DNA from: Lachnospiraceae bacterium UBA5899
GTDB taxonomy: Bacteria > Bacillota > Clostridia > Lachnospirales > Lachnospiraceae
Assembly (NCBI GenBank): GCA_002432425.1
Contig: DJEL01000031.1
Span: 96,725 to 160,724, forward strand
Length of the DNA: 64,000 nucleotides
Direction of reading: 5' to 3'
Part shown: piece by piece, positions 33,778 through 42,659 of the stretch
Layout of the letters: each line of letters opens with the position of its first letter
Position numbering within the stretch: position 1 is the stretch's first letter
The notes under the pieces: generated by a model
Told to the model about the DNA's origin: nothing
Database searches by the model: none
Seen by the model: the letters and a program-made list of their open reading frames with translations, nothing else
Translations under genes and position numbers: made by a program

Positions 33778-34707
33778 TTACAGTTCTTCCTTCAAAAGGT
33801 AAATCGGGCGTTTTTTTACTTCCATATAAGTCTTGGCAAGATACTGTCCCACAATCCCCAGACAGAAAAGCTGTACTCCGCTGATTAAGGAAATAATGCA
33901 CACCAGAGACGGCCAGCCGGATACCGGATCTCCGAATATCAGGGTTCTTATGATAATAAAAACAATCAGGATAAATGCCAGCACGCAGAACAGCACGCCC
34001 ATAAAGGACGCAATGGAAAGCGGCATGGTGGAAAAAGCGGTGATACCGTCTATGGAATATAAAAGCAGCTTCCAGAAATTCCACTTAGTTTCGCCCTTCA
34101 GGCGCTCCACATTTTCAAACTCTATCCATTTGGTGTTGAAGCCCACCCAGCCGTATATGCCTTTGGTAAACCGGTTGTACTCCTTCATTTCCAGGATGGC
34201 ATCCACCATGGGGCGCTTCATCAGGCGGTAATCCCTCGCTCCGTCCATCATTTCCGCCTGGGAAATGTGCTTCATCAGACGGTAAAAGCATCTGGCAAAA
34301 AAGGAGCGGATGGGCGGTTCGCCTTTTCTCGTAACCCTTCTGGTCGCCACGGAGTCATAGCCCTGATCCAGGTAGGAAAACATCTCCGGCAGAAGTGCCG
34401 GCGGGTCCTGCAGATCCGCATCCATAATGACCACATAGTCGCCCTTTGCCTTTTCCAGTCCGGCATACATGGCTGCTTCCTTTCCGAAGTTGCGGGAAAA
34501 CGAAAGCAGTCTGACACGACCGTCTTTTTCATGCAGTTTACGGACCTCCTCCACGGTTCCGTCCTTAGAACCGTCATCCACATAAAGAATTTCAAAATCT
34601 ATCTGTTTCTCCTGCAGAAAACCTGCGTTTTTGCAAAATTCCTCATAAAAATAAGGAACATTTTCTTCTTCGTTATAGCATGGTACAATCACGCTTAACC
34701 ATTCCAT
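33778..34707 (-). CDS. DPM1/GtrB-like GT2 transferase with two membrane helices
   Basis: The 309-residue protein has VIVPCYNEEENV near 6-17, VDDGSKDGT near 44, SRNFGKEAAMYAGL near 76 and IMDADLQDPP near 98-107. The last is the signature of polyprenyl-phosphate sugar transferases. Two C-terminal helices lie at about 228-255 and 265-290. It should make an undecaprenyl-phosphate-linked hexose for extracytoplasmic transfer. Its own promoter lies at 34741-34769. It stands alone, with no GtrA or GtrII-like neighbour. Confidence 0.88.
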   Translation of the reverse strand: MEWLSVIVPCYNEEENVPYFYEEFCKNAGFLQEKQIDFEILYVDDGSKDGTVEEVRKLHEKDGRVRLLSFSRNFGKEAAMYAGLEKAKGDYVVIMDADLQDPPALLPEMFSYLDQGYDSVATRRVTRKGEPPIRSFFARCFYRLMKHISQAEMMDGARDYRLMKRPMVDAILEMKEYNRFTKGIYGWVGFNTKWIEFENVERLKGETKWNFWKLLLYSIDGITAFSTMPLSIASFMGVLFCVLAFILIVFIIIRTLIFGDPVSGWPSLVCIISLISGVQLFCLGIVGQYLAKTYMEVKKRPIYLLKEEL

Positions 34708-34740
34708 AGGCTTTTCCTGCCTTTCTTATTCATATCTTTT

Positions 34741-34769
34741 ATCATAACAGATTCCCTTTTTTCTGTCCA
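34741..34769 (-). promoter_or_regulatory. Sigma-A promoter of the DPM1-like gene
   Basis: On the minus strand TGGACA (34764-34769), a 17-bp spacer and TATGAT (34741-34746) are each five of six to consensus. The start codon is about 35 bp downstream. Confidence 0.65.
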
Positions 34770-34804
34770 CCTTGTCCGGGGCATTCCTTTTTTTCAATTT
34801 CTTA

Positions 34805-34833
34805 TTTTCAAACATTATTTCCTATTGTATAAT
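34805..34833 (+). promoter_or_regulatory. Possible upstream promoter of the DUF212 gene
   Basis: TTTTCA (34805-34810), a 17-bp spacer and a perfect TATAAT (34828-34833). It is weaker than the pair at 34894-34922 because of the -35. Confidence 0.35.
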
Positions 34834-34893
34834 GGTTACGGAAATCTTCATTTTTTATTAAGAATTTAAAGAGCTTCCCACACCGCCGTTCAC

Positions 34894-34922
34894 TTGAATA
34901 AAAACCGGATAGGTGATATAAT
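34894..34922 (+). promoter_or_regulatory. Sigma-A promoter of DUF212-DUF3048 genes
   Basis: TTGAAT (34894-34899), a 17-bp spacer and a perfect TATAAT (34917-34922) lie 24 bp before the start codon. This leaves a short leader holding the GAAAGAGG ribosome site. Confidence 0.65.
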
Positions 34923-34945
34923 TGACAGGTTGAAAGAGGTATAGC

Positions 34946-35404
34946 ATGAACTTTTTTACGGATCTGGTACAGAATAAAGTGCTGCTCAGCGCCGTGTCAG
35001 GCTGGCTTATAGCACAGATTTTAAAGACACTGATTCATCTGTTTTTTACCAAAAAATTTGTTGCCGAAAGACTGGTGGGCAGCGGCGGTATGCCGAGCTC
35101 CCATTCCGCAACTGTCTGTGCGCTTGCCACATCCACCTGCATCTATTATGGTGCGCAGAGCTTTGAATTTGCCATTGCCACCATTTTAGCCATCATCGTC
35201 ATGTACGATGCCATGGGCGTACGCAGGGAAACCGGCATTCAGGCGAAGGTGCTCAACGAAATGATGCAGCTCTTTACCGATATGGGCAGTGAAATGACCG
35301 CCCAGGAAAAGTTAAAAGAATTTGTAGGCCATACACCTCTGCAGGTTTTGATGGGCGCTGTCTTAGGTATAGCCGTAGCCCTCATTTACTGCCTGTGTGT
35401 ATAG
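34946..35404 (+). CDS. DUF212 (YuiD-like) divergent PAP2-related membrane protein
   Basis: This 152-residue protein has about four helices. The GSGGMPSSHSATVCAL motif (near 47-62) is shared with acid phosphatase/vanadium haloperoxidase relatives, followed by YDAMGVRRETG (near 92-102). The family (COG1963, PF02681) is widespread in Firmicutes and plants; its reaction is not established, but a lipid or prenyl phosphate substrate is often suggested. It is the first of two plus-strand genes in this otherwise minus-strand window. Confidence 0.88.
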   Translation: MNFFTDLVQNKVLLSAVSGWLIAQILKTLIHLFFTKKFVAERLVGSGGMPSSHSATVCALATSTCIYYGAQSFEFAIATILAIIVMYDAMGVRRETGIQAKVLNEMMQLFTDMGSEMTAQEKLKEFVGHTPLQVLMGAVLGIAVALIYCLCV

Positions 35405-35454
35405 TCTTTCCTTTTTCACATCATTACCTTCAGAAACGAAAGAGAGGATTTTTT

Positions 35455-36630
35455 ATGAAAAAAAGGAGTTTACTCTTATTGTTATCCCTGACTGCACTGC
35501 TTGCTTTGGGCGGATGCGGCAAGGACGAAAATGAGACGCCCTTAAAGCCCAGCGATATTGCTGAAACCATTGAAACCCCTGTCACCGATGCAGAGCCTTC
35601 CGCTACGGACACCACCGATGTTCCACAGGAAACCGACAGTGAAGAGCCCCCTGCAGAAGGCATGGTAAGAAGTGACGTTACCAACGAATGGGAGGATGAA
35701 GAAATCGCCGCATCCCGTCCCATTGCCGTTATGTTCCCTACTGACCGCAACTCCCAGCCGCAGTACGGCATCGGTTCCGCCGGTGTTCTGTATGAATGCA
35801 TGGAGGAAGGTGAAATGTCCCGTCAGATGGGTATCATCGAGGACTGGAAAAACTTAGAGCTTATCGGCAACATCCGAAGCTGCCGTGATTATTACGCATA
35901 CTGGAGCATGGAATGGGATTCCTTCCTGATTCACTGGGGCGGTCCTTTCTATTTAGTAGATGTTGTAAAGCGTGCCGACGTGCAGAACTTATCCGCATGT
36001 ACCATCGGTGCCGGTGATGTGGTAGCTCCCGCAACGGGCAGTAGCGCCTTCTACCGTTATCCGAAGGGCTCCGCGCCTTCCATCCACAACGGTTTCACCG
36101 ACGGTGCCAAGCTGTACTCCACTATTGAGAGTTTAGGTTATCCGTTCGAGCACAGAAGCCAGTATTACGACAGCGACCACTTTAAGTTTGCAAGTGTTTC
36201 CACGCCCAATACCTTAGAGAATGCCAGCGGTTCCTTTGATGCTACCGAAATTGATTTATCCAAGATTTTCACCACTACCAAGAGTTCCTTCTCCTATGAC
36301 GAAGAAACCGGTACCTACAAGAAATACCTGTACGGTTCTCCGCAGATTGACGAATTAACCGGCGAACAGCTTACCTTTGAAAACGTAATCATTCAGGATA
36401 CCTACTGGGAGTACCGTCCCGACCACAAGTACCTGGTATTCCAGGTACACGACAGCGGACGTTCCGGTTACTACTTCACCAAGGGCCGCGGTATTAAGAT
36501 TACCTGGAGCAAATCCGATGATTACTCACCGACCAAGTACTACGACATGGACGGCAACGAAATCGAAATCAATACCGGTCATACCTACATCGGTATTGCA
36601 CAGTCCGGACGCGAACCTATTTATAAGTAA
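35455..36630 (+). CDS. DUF3048 (YerB-like) lipoprotein
   Basis: This 391-residue protein begins with a lipoprotein signal peptide (MKKRSLLLLLSL, lipobox LALGGC near 16-21), then an acidic Thr/Pro/Glu-rich linker to about residue 75. SRPIAVMFPTDRNSQPQYGIG near 82 starts the DUF3048 N-terminal domain. The C-terminal domain (from about 280) contains QDTYWEYR and YYFTKGRGIKITW. YerB-like proteins are membrane-anchored and possibly act on the cell wall; the function is not known. GAGAGG precedes the ATG at 35455. A clear terminator follows. Confidence 0.9.
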   Translation: MKKRSLLLLLSLTALLALGGCGKDENETPLKPSDIAETIETPVTDAEPSATDTTDVPQETDSEEPPAEGMVRSDVTNEWEDEEIAASRPIAVMFPTDRNSQPQYGIGSAGVLYECMEEGEMSRQMGIIEDWKNLELIGNIRSCRDYYAYWSMEWDSFLIHWGGPFYLVDVVKRADVQNLSACTIGAGDVVAPATGSSAFYRYPKGSAPSIHNGFTDGAKLYSTIESLGYPFEHRSQYYDSDHFKFASVSTPNTLENASGSFDATEIDLSKIFTTTKSSFSYDEETGTYKKYLYGSPQIDELTGEQLTFENVIIQDTYWEYRPDHKYLVFQVHDSGRSGYYFTKGRGIKITWSKSDDYSPTKYYDMDGNEIEINTGHTYIGIAQSGREPIYK

Positions 36631-36635
36631 AAACA

Positions 36636-36678
36636 AAATCTCAGGCTCTGTTGCATGGCAGACCTGAGATTTTTATTT
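36636..36678 (+). terminator. Intrinsic terminator of the DUF3048 gene
   Basis: A 10-bp perfect stem (36636-36645 with 36663-36672), an inner TCTG/CAGA pair and a T-rich tail lie 6 bp after the stop codon. Confidence 0.88.
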
Positions 36679-36683
36679 GCATA

Positions 36684-36717
36684 AAAAGAAGCTGACCGAT
36701 AACGAGCAGCTTCTTTT
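36684..36717 (-). terminator. Intrinsic terminator of the HPr gene
   Basis: An 11-bp perfect stem (36684-36694 with 36707-36717) is followed on the minus strand by TTTTTA. The U-rich arm on the other side could also back up plus-strand termination. Confidence 0.85.
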
Positions 36718-36732
36718 ATGTACTGTTTTGTT

Positions 36733-36996
36733 TTATTCACCTAACCCACTTTCAATGGCTGCGACAAGGTCACTTAATGCCTCCGCTTCATCCGGGCCTT
36801 CACAGTTAATTTCTATTTCATCTCCGCATTTTACGCACGCCCCAAGTACGCTTAATACACTCTTTGCATTTGCGGTGTTGTCTCTGAATGAAAAAGTAAT
36901 TAAAGATTTGAATTTCATCGCCTCTTTACACAGGATTCCGGCCGGACGCAGGTGCAGACCCGTCGGGTTTTTAATAACAACCTTCTGGCTAACCAT
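36733..36996 (-). CDS. HPr-family phosphocarrier protein
   Basis: The 87-residue protein, counted from ATG 36996, places His15 in GLHLRP, the site phosphorylated by enzyme I. Ser46 in AKSVLSVLG is the HPr-kinase site used in Firmicute carbon catabolite control. AAGGAGG lies 10 nt upstream; a GTG at 37002 would shift this numbering and is less likely. It has three Cys (23, 55 and 58 region) not found in model HPrs but common in Clostridia. It is monocistronic between its own promoter (37028) and terminator (36684). No enzyme I or other PTS gene is nearby. Confidence 0.9.
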   Translation of the reverse strand: MVSQKVVIKNPTGLHLRPAGILCKEAMKFKSLITFSFRDNTANAKSVLSVLGACVKCGDEIEINCEGPDEAEALSDLVAAIESGLGE

Positions 36997-37027
36997 ACCC
37001 ACAATACCTCCTTACTAAAGTATATTC

Positions 37028-37056
37028 AGTATATCATTTTTTGAAAGAAATCACAA
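37028..37056 (-). promoter_or_regulatory. Sigma-A promoter of the HPr gene
   Basis: On the minus strand TTGTGA (37051-37056), a 17-bp spacer and TATACT (37028-37033) lie 32 bp before the start codon. Confidence 0.65.
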
Positions 37057-37063
37057 GTTTAAT

Positions 37064-38413
37064 CTAAAACATAATATCCTGTATCAGGTTTGCCAGATGC
37101 TCGGCTTCCGCCTGAATTTGTTCCTTATCCTTGCCCTCAATCATAACTCTTACCAGTGGCTCCGTACCGGACGGACGGATGAGGACTCTGCCCTCTCCCG
37201 CAAATTTATCCTCAAGTTCCTTGATTGCCTGCGCAATTTCGGGATATTCCAGGTAATGCTCCTTTTTGTGATTGGCAACCTTGGCATTTACCAGTGCCTG
37301 CGGTAGCTCTTCCATAATGGTGGAAAGTTCGGAAAGCGGCTTGCCGGTTTCCACCATGACCTGCAGCAGATGCAGGGCGCTCAAAAGACCGTCGCCGGTG
37401 GTATTCTCATCTAAGAAAATCACATGGCCAGACTGCTCGCCGCCTAAGCTGGCGCCGATTTCCTTCATGCGTTCCAGAACATAACGGTCGCCCACCTTGG
37501 TCTGCTCCGTCTTGATGTCATGATCCTTTGCCATCAGGAAAAATCCCAGATTGCTCATAACGGTTACCACAATGGTGTCCTGCTTCAGGGTACCTTTTTC
37601 TTTCATAAAGTTGCCGACGATAGCCATAATCTTGTCGCCGTCCACGATTTTACCGTTTTCGTCCACTGCCAGCAGTCTGTCCGCATCGCCGTCGAATGCC
37701 AGACCCACCTGGGCTTTTTCTACCAGCACACGGCCCTGCAGTTCTTCCATATGAGTGGAACCGCAGTTGGCATTGATATTGGTGCCGTCCGGATTGTTGT
37801 GGATGGCTACCACCTGTGCTCCCAGCTCCTTTAACGCCTCTACGGATGTATAGAAGGAAGCGCCTTCTGCGCAGTCCACAACCACCTTTAAGCTGCTTAA
37901 ATCCACGGGTACGGCACGGATGGCATGATTGATGTATTCCTCTCTGGCATCGGTACGGTACTTGATTTTACCGACACCGGAGCCGGTGGGGAACTTCACA
38001 CCCTGCATATTGCTCTTAATTAAGCTTTCGATTTCGTCTTCCAATTCATCGGGAAGCTTATAACCGTTGCCATCAAAAAATTTAATGCCGTTAAATTCTA
38101 CCGGATTGTGGGAAGCGGAAATCACAACACCCGCATCCACTTTGTATTTTCTTGTCAGATACGCAATGGCAGGGGTGGGAATCACTCCTACATAAATGCA
38201 GTTGGCGCCTACGGAGCACGCTCCCGCCATCAAAGCATTTGCCAGCATATCACCGGAAATTCTGGTGTCGCAGCCTACCATGATAGTCGGCTTGTGCGCC
38301 TTCTCCTTTGTCAGTACGCTGGCTCCCGCCTGCCCTAACTGCATGGCAAGCAGCGGCGTCAGTTCCTCATTTGCCACACCTCTTACTCCGTCTGTTCCAA
38401 ATAAACGACCCAT
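37064..38413 (-). CDS. glmM: Phosphoglucosamine mutase GlmM
   Basis: The 449-residue enzyme starts MGRLFGTDGVRGVAN. Its active-site loop VISASHNPVEFNG lies near 98-110, where Ser is phosphorylated. DGDADR (near 243) is the metal site and RPSGTEPLVRVM (near 417) binds the phosphate. It converts glucosamine-6-P to glucosamine-1-P for UDP-GlcNAc, feeding peptidoglycan and the glycan locus. The cdaA-cdaR-glmM order is conserved in Firmicutes, where CdaA, CdaR and GlmM form a complex that tunes c-di-AMP. It is the last gene of a long minus-strand run. Confidence 0.96.
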   Translation of the reverse strand: MGRLFGTDGVRGVANEELTPLLAMQLGQAGASVLTKEKAHKPTIMVGCDTRISGDMLANALMAGACSVGANCIYVGVIPTPAIAYLTRKYKVDAGVVISASHNPVEFNGIKFFDGNGYKLPDELEDEIESLIKSNMQGVKFPTGSGVGKIKYRTDAREEYINHAIRAVPVDLSSLKVVVDCAEGASFYTSVEALKELGAQVVAIHNNPDGTNINANCGSTHMEELQGRVLVEKAQVGLAFDGDADRLLAVDENGKIVDGDKIMAIVGNFMKEKGTLKQDTIVVTVMSNLGFFLMAKDHDIKTEQTKVGDRYVLERMKEIGASLGGEQSGHVIFLDENTTGDGLLSALHLLQVMVETGKPLSELSTIMEELPQALVNAKVANHKKEHYLEYPEIAQAIKELEDKFAGEGRVLIRPSGTEPLVRVMIEGKDKEQIQAEAEHLANLIQDIMF

Positions 38414-38445
38414 TTTTTCTTCACCATATCCTTCCTCTGGAATAT

Positions 38446-39747
38446 CTATTCTTCTGTTATTGCGGTAATCTTTACCTGTACCTTGATGGGCTGCACAATG
38501 GTAATGCTGCCTGTCACGGATACAAAGACTTCCGCATCGTAGGTGCCTTCCTGCAGCTCCGTCATCTGGTGTTTATCCATCATCTGCTTGATGCTGATGT
38601 AACCTGCCAGGTCACTGTCCTTCCAGCTGTCAATATCCGCCTTTAAGCCGGTTACCTGCAGGCTGTAATGGTCTTTCAAATCCACTATTTCGGCAGTGTA
38701 GCCTTCCGGCAGACTGGTGAACTGTAATTTATCTCCTTTAATCTGCAGTTCGGACTCATATTCCTTTTCAATGCCCACGGTAACCGTCAGCCTGCCGGAT
38801 GCATTCTGGTTTGCCAGGCGCACTTCTTCAGGCAGGTAATCCTTGATATTCAAGGAGAATACCGCATCCTCCGTACAATCTGTAACATCCAGTGTCTCTT
38901 CCGGAATCGTAATCTCATGGATGCCTGTCAGTCTTTCCGTAGGTCCCGCAATGGTAACGTTTTCCATGGTGCTGGTAATGGTACCGTTAAGCAGGTAGCC
39001 CTGTGCCGGAGTGCCGGAAGCCGTAAGCTTAACCGGAACGGTCTTGGTATCTAAGATTTCCACGTTGACTCTTACCTTGGATGTATTGATTTCCAGATTT
39101 TCCTTGTCAATTTCCTTGTCGGAAGCATCGTAAAGCTTCACCTCCGCATAGGTGGAAATATTGCCTGCCGCATCCGTAACATCCACCGTTACCCTGGCGG
39201 TTGCGATATTCGTCACCACGGATTCGGGACCGGAAATTTCAATCCGGTTCTGGTCGGGTGTCGTATTGCTGATGATATAACCGCTTGCAACTTCACCGCT
39301 GACTTCCGTCTGCAGTTCCAGCCGCTTGGTCTTCTTCTTTTCAATATTTAGCTTAAGTATCTGGTTGCTACCGGTAATGCTCGTAATCTGTTCGTTGTAG
39401 CGGAGGGAGTAAAACCGGATTTCCACCGTATTGGCAACCGTCAGATTGCTGAAATCCGCTTCCGCCACAATATCACTGGTGCTGAGTTCATCCCGGATGG
39501 ACTTCTTTGCCATAACGGACACTCTCGAAACCGTGTCGGTTTTATCCAGAATTTCATATACCATGTTTTCATCCGTTAATACCTCCGTATTTACCAGTTT
39601 TACGGGAATATTATAAAAAACCTTCTGATCTTCCGGGTTTTCAATGGTCATAACAAGCAGCCACAGAAAAAAAGCTGCGGCAAGGGAAAAAAGTTTCAAA
39701 GCCCAGTTGTTCAGAAACAGACCTGCAATTTTATTTTTCTTTTTCAA
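38446..39747 (-). CDS. cdaR: CdaR, YbbR-domain regulator of CdaA
   Basis: This 433-residue protein has one N-terminal membrane helix (about 15-34) and an extracytoplasmic region made of repeated YbbR-type beta domains. About four can be made out, each beginning near a VPVKL/IPVKL-like strand. In Bacillus and Listeria CdaR binds CdaA and alters c-di-AMP synthesis. The start is TTG 39747 behind AGGAGAAAG, overlapping the end of cdaA by 17 bp. No catalytic motif is expected. Confidence 0.92.
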   Translation of the reverse strand: MKKKNKIAGLFLNNWALKLFSLAAAFFLWLLVMTIENPEDQKVFYNIPVKLVNTEVLTDENMVYEILDKTDTVSRVSVMAKKSIRDELSTSDIVAEADFSNLTVANTVEIRFYSLRYNEQITSITGSNQILKLNIEKKKTKRLELQTEVSGEVASGYIISNTTPDQNRIEISGPESVVTNIATARVTVDVTDAAGNISTYAEVKLYDASDKEIDKENLEINTSKVRVNVEILDTKTVPVKLTASGTPAQGYLLNGTITSTMENVTIAGPTERLTGIHEITIPEETLDVTDCTEDAVFSLNIKDYLPEEVRLANQNASGRLTVTVGIEKEYESELQIKGDKLQFTSLPEGYTAEIVDLKDHYSLQVTGLKADIDSWKDSDLAGYISIKQMMDKHQMTELQEGTYDAEVFVSVTGSITIVQPIKVQVKITAITEE

Positions 39748-40618
39748 CTTTCTCCTGTTTACTCCTTCCCTTAAAGAATTTGTATCCTCTGCGGCTGTCT
39801 TCTTCGTTTTCCGGCTGCAGCTTCTGCAAGCGGGCTTTCAGGCTTTCCGCATCCAGGTTGCGTTCCAGGCTGCCTTTGTAGGCAACGCTGATTTTACCGG
39901 TTTCTTCGGATACAATAACGGTAACTGCATCCGTCACTTCGGAAATACCCACACCGGCTCTGTGTCTGGTGCCCAGATTTTTATCCAGGCTCATATTGTC
40001 GGACAGAGGCAGATAGCAGGTTGCGGAAGTAATACGGTTGCCGCGTACAATTACAGCGCCGTCATGCAGCGGTGTATTGTGTTCAAAAATATTGATGAGC
40101 AGCTGGCTTGTCACGATACCGTCCACTTCAATACCGGTACGTTCAAAATCACCCAGCGGCTGTTTGCCTTCGATTACAATCAAAGCGCCCGTACGTACTT
40201 TTCCCATTTCCACACAGGCCTTTACGATTTCATTAATGGTTTTGGTGCTGAAGGAAGACTCCGTCGCCTTACTGCCGGTAAAGGGCAGTACATTGGTGAT
40301 AATCTCCTTGTTGCCCAGTTCTTCCAGAGCTTTTCTTAACTCCGGCTGCAGTACCACAATCAGGGCGGTTACGGCGAAGCCTATGATGTTCCTGCCCAGC
40401 CACAGGATGGTTGTCATGCGGAAATATGCTGCAATCAGCCAGAAGCCCAGTATGAAAGCAAGACCCTTTAACAGCGACCAGGCTCTTGTATTTTTAATCC
40501 AGATAAGGATATGGTAGAAAAGAAATGATATAATCAGAATTTCCACCAGGCTGGAAAAATCCATATCCGGCATACGTCTTATGATGTTTTCCGTAAGATT
40601 CTGAAATTGCAAATGCAT
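39731..40618 (-). CDS. cdaA: CdaA, membrane diadenylate cyclase
   Basis: This 295-residue protein has three membrane helices in the first 100 residues, then the DAC domain. LHDGAVIV lies near 184-191 and GTRHRAGVG near 215-223; DGA and RHR are the catalytic motifs of diadenylate cyclases. It makes c-di-AMP from two ATP, controlling potassium and cell-wall homeostasis. AAAGG precedes the ATG. The C-terminal tail is Lys/Glu-rich. Downstream cdaR and glmM complete the canonical cluster. Confidence 0.95.
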   Translation of the reverse strand: MHLQFQNLTENIIRRMPDMDFSSLVEILIISFLFYHILIWIKNTRAWSLLKGLAFILGFWLIAAYFRMTTILWLGRNIIGFAVTALIVVLQPELRKALEELGNKEIITNVLPFTGSKATESSFSTKTINEIVKACVEMGKVRTGALIVIEGKQPLGDFERTGIEVDGIVTSQLLINIFEHNTPLHDGAVIVRGNRITSATCYLPLSDNMSLDKNLGTRHRAGVGISEVTDAVTVIVSEETGKISVAYKGSLERNLDAESLKARLQKLQPENEEDSRRGYKFFKGRSKQEKVEKEK

Positions 40619-40633
40619 ACTTACCTTTTACCC

Positions 40634-41794
40634 TCAAATTTCTTCAAAATCGTCATCGTTCTCCTGCTGTCCGTGCTGTGTGCCAATCGTCATGGAAGCA
40701 GCCTGACGGCTCACATTCCTGTGTTCCGGGGAATGTGCGGTATTTCTTACAGTTCCCTGTCTTGCCACACCATTCGCGGAAGTTCTCCGCTGCTGCGGAT
40801 ATTCGCTTCTGGTTCTGACCGGCTGGGTTGCCACGTTGCCGGTATGACCGGTATGCGCTGCGCGTCCCATCTGGGAGTTGATTTTTTTCACGGTTTTTTC
40901 GGGCGCCGCCACTGTCATCTTGGGCACCGCCTTTACATAGTAATAATATTCGTCATCCTCAAACTGTACTTTTTCCGTACGGCTGTAGTCCACGCCCAGT
41001 ACAAAGAACTGGATAATCAGGGCAATGCCGAGGGATACGATGGAACCCAGCAGAATGCCGATAACGGAAACATTGGTATCGTACATCAAATCGCCTAAAA
41101 GTAAAATCATCACATTGGCAATGGTGCCCGCAATGCTGGCTATCGTCCAGGAATGGTCCACGGAAAGCCTCTTGATAATGTAAACCAGCTCCAGGGTAAA
41201 GACAAATGCCACAACCGTAATCAGCATCGCCTTGTTGCCTAAAATGCCGTCAATCACCATACGCAGTCTTGCCATGGCTTCACCGGCGTCGGTAGCGCCC
41301 AGTGCCGTGGAATTCTGGGAGATGAAATGCAGCATGTAGTATACAATCGTACCGCATCCTACGGAAATGGCGGATACCGGGGTACCGATGAGTCCCATGG
41401 CGAGCGGCATCACGTAAGGAATCCGCAATCCGAAACAGATGGGCGTCAGTATCACGCACAGCGCGTCCTTCGGTGTAAAACGGAAAAACAGCAAAAACAT
41501 CAGAAGGAACAGGCAGAACACCACAATGGCTGCTTCCAGCGCCAGTGCATAACAGTGCAGCAGGATAAAGACCGCCGCAAAGAAAATCATAAAGCCCACC
41601 GGCAAAAAGGAGCATACCAGCGCCGCAATCAGTAAGATTGCCACATTGTTAATCCGGGTCATGAAGCCCAACTGGTTTTTGATGCACATAAAGGCAATGA
41701 ACGCAATCAGGAACTTAAAAACCGGTGCAATATAGGTATCGTATTTACTGTATATTCTTTTGACAACTTCTTTGATTTCCAATAAACTACTCAT
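40634..41794 (-). CDS. Conserved polytopic membrane protein upstream of cdaA, function unknown
   Basis: This 386-residue protein has about eight helices in residues 20-275. A soluble tail of about 110 residues follows, rich in Ser, Thr, Gln, Arg and His and of low complexity, ending in acidic DDDFEEI. The membrane part has a long hydrophobic run with FRFTPKDALCVILTPICF near 105-122. It lies 15 bp upstream of cdaA and 11 bp after another membrane protein, so it belongs to the c-di-AMP operon. I do not recognise the family. A role as transporter, scaffold or sensor linked to c-di-AMP would be inference only. Confidence 0.7.
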   Translation of the reverse strand: MSSLLEIKEVVKRIYSKYDTYIAPVFKFLIAFIAFMCIKNQLGFMTRINNVAILLIAALVCSFLPVGFMIFFAAVFILLHCYALALEAAIVVFCLFLLMFLLFFRFTPKDALCVILTPICFGLRIPYVMPLAMGLIGTPVSAISVGCGTIVYYMLHFISQNSTALGATDAGEAMARLRMVIDGILGNKAMLITVVAFVFTLELVYIIKRLSVDHSWTIASIAGTIANVMILLLGDLMYDTNVSVIGILLGSIVSLGIALIIQFFVLGVDYSRTEKVQFEDDEYYYYVKAVPKMTVAAPEKTVKKINSQMGRAAHTGHTGNVATQPVRTRSEYPQQRRTSANGVARQGTVRNTAHSPEHRNVSRQAASMTIGTQHGQQENDDDFEEI

Positions 41795-41805
41795 ATTTCA
41801 GCCTT

Positions 41806-42204
41806 TCATGAATACTTATTTTTCTCATACAGAGAAGCAAGCTTCTTTAAATTTGCATAGTAATTTTTCAAGCTTTTCCTTGCCTTGTTGTACCGGTATG
41901 TGCAGATGAAAAAAGTCACCAGCGCATAGCCGATTACCACCATGCCATACCAGGTCAGCACGTTCCTGGCAAACACAAACAAATCCATTTTGTAGATATT
42001 GAGCATAAAGTTTTCCAAATCGTATAAAACATACATGCCGAATACCACCGCAAACGCCACCGTGGCGCTGAGAACGGACTTCGCCGTCTGGATGCCGATA
42101 TAGTCGCTGCGGAAATAATTTCCGATGGCAACGTTTTTCTTACCTTCGCCGTTTTCGTAAGAAGCAAGCTTTGTCATCAGAATGATTCTGTCTTCATTTA
42201 ACAT
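41806..42204 (-). CDS. Small membrane protein of unknown function in the cdaA operon
   Basis: The 132-residue protein has an N-terminal cytoplasmic part of about 40 residues, two membrane helices (about 45-62 and 84-104), and a basic Tyr/Lys-rich C-terminus (KARKSLKNYYANLKKLA). AGAAAGG precedes the ATG. The short gaps on both sides (16 and 11 bp) place it in one transcript with yvyF-like and cdaA genes. No family or motif was recognised. Because it is paired with the next membrane protein, the two may act together. Confidence 0.65.
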   Translation of the reverse strand: MLNEDRIILMTKLASYENGEGKKNVAIGNYFRSDYIGIQTAKSVLSATVAFAVVFGMYVLYDLENFMLNIYKMDLFVFARNVLTWYGMVVIGYALVTFFICTYRYNKARKSLKNYYANLKKLASLYEKNKYS

Positions 42205-42220
42205 AAAGGATGCCTTTCTT

Positions 42221-42631
42221 CTATTGGTTTAAGTAACGCATTCTGCCATTCTCTCTGCTGTTAAGCGGAGAGTTTTTCTCCGGTGCCGGAGCAGGCTTTA
42301 TGGCACTGAACAGATTGTGTGCCAGTTCTCTTTTACACTTTTCACAGTACTTGCCGCTCTTAATCGGAGCGCCGCAGGACTCACACTGCAGGACAATGGC
42401 GGAACCTTCCGCAATTTCCAGTCTTTCTTCCCGAAGCCACTGGTGAATCTGTGCAGGCTCCACATCGCATTCCTCCGCTACTTCCGTAATGGTGGCACCC
42501 GCATGGGCACGGATGTATTCCTTTACGCGCTGGAAGTCTGCCTCCAGTGCCTGCCGACAGGACGGGCATACGCAGGGACCTGCTATATAGTTGAATATTC
42601 TGCCGCATTTTCTGCAGTTTTTTACATTCAT
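42221..42631 (-). CDS. YvyF/TIGR03826-like flagellar operon zinc protein
   Basis: The 136-residue protein has four Cys at the N-terminus (CRKCG and CPSC) and four more near 77-97 (CESCGAPI, CEKC). A helix-turn-helix-like middle part contains TITEVAEECDVEPAQIHQWL. This is the pattern of YvyF, encoded in Bacillus between comFC and flgM. Here too it lies directly downstream of comFC (28-bp gap), but no flgM follows. It is likely a regulator or chaperone tied to motility; its biochemical role is unclear. Confidence 0.82.
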   Translation of the reverse strand: MNVKNCRKCGRIFNYIAGPCVCPSCRQALEADFQRVKEYIRAHAGATITEVAEECDVEPAQIHQWLREERLEIAEGSAIVLQCESCGAPIKSGKYCEKCKRELAHNLFSAIKPAPAPEKNSPLNSRENGRMRYLNQ

Positions 42632-42659
42632 GCTTTCCGTTCCTTTCGACTTTCCGGGG

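Noticed and set aside
39644..40339. Plus-strand open frame of 231 codons over cdaA/cdaR
   Set aside because: It is antisense to cdaA, whose catalytic motifs and operon context are clear.
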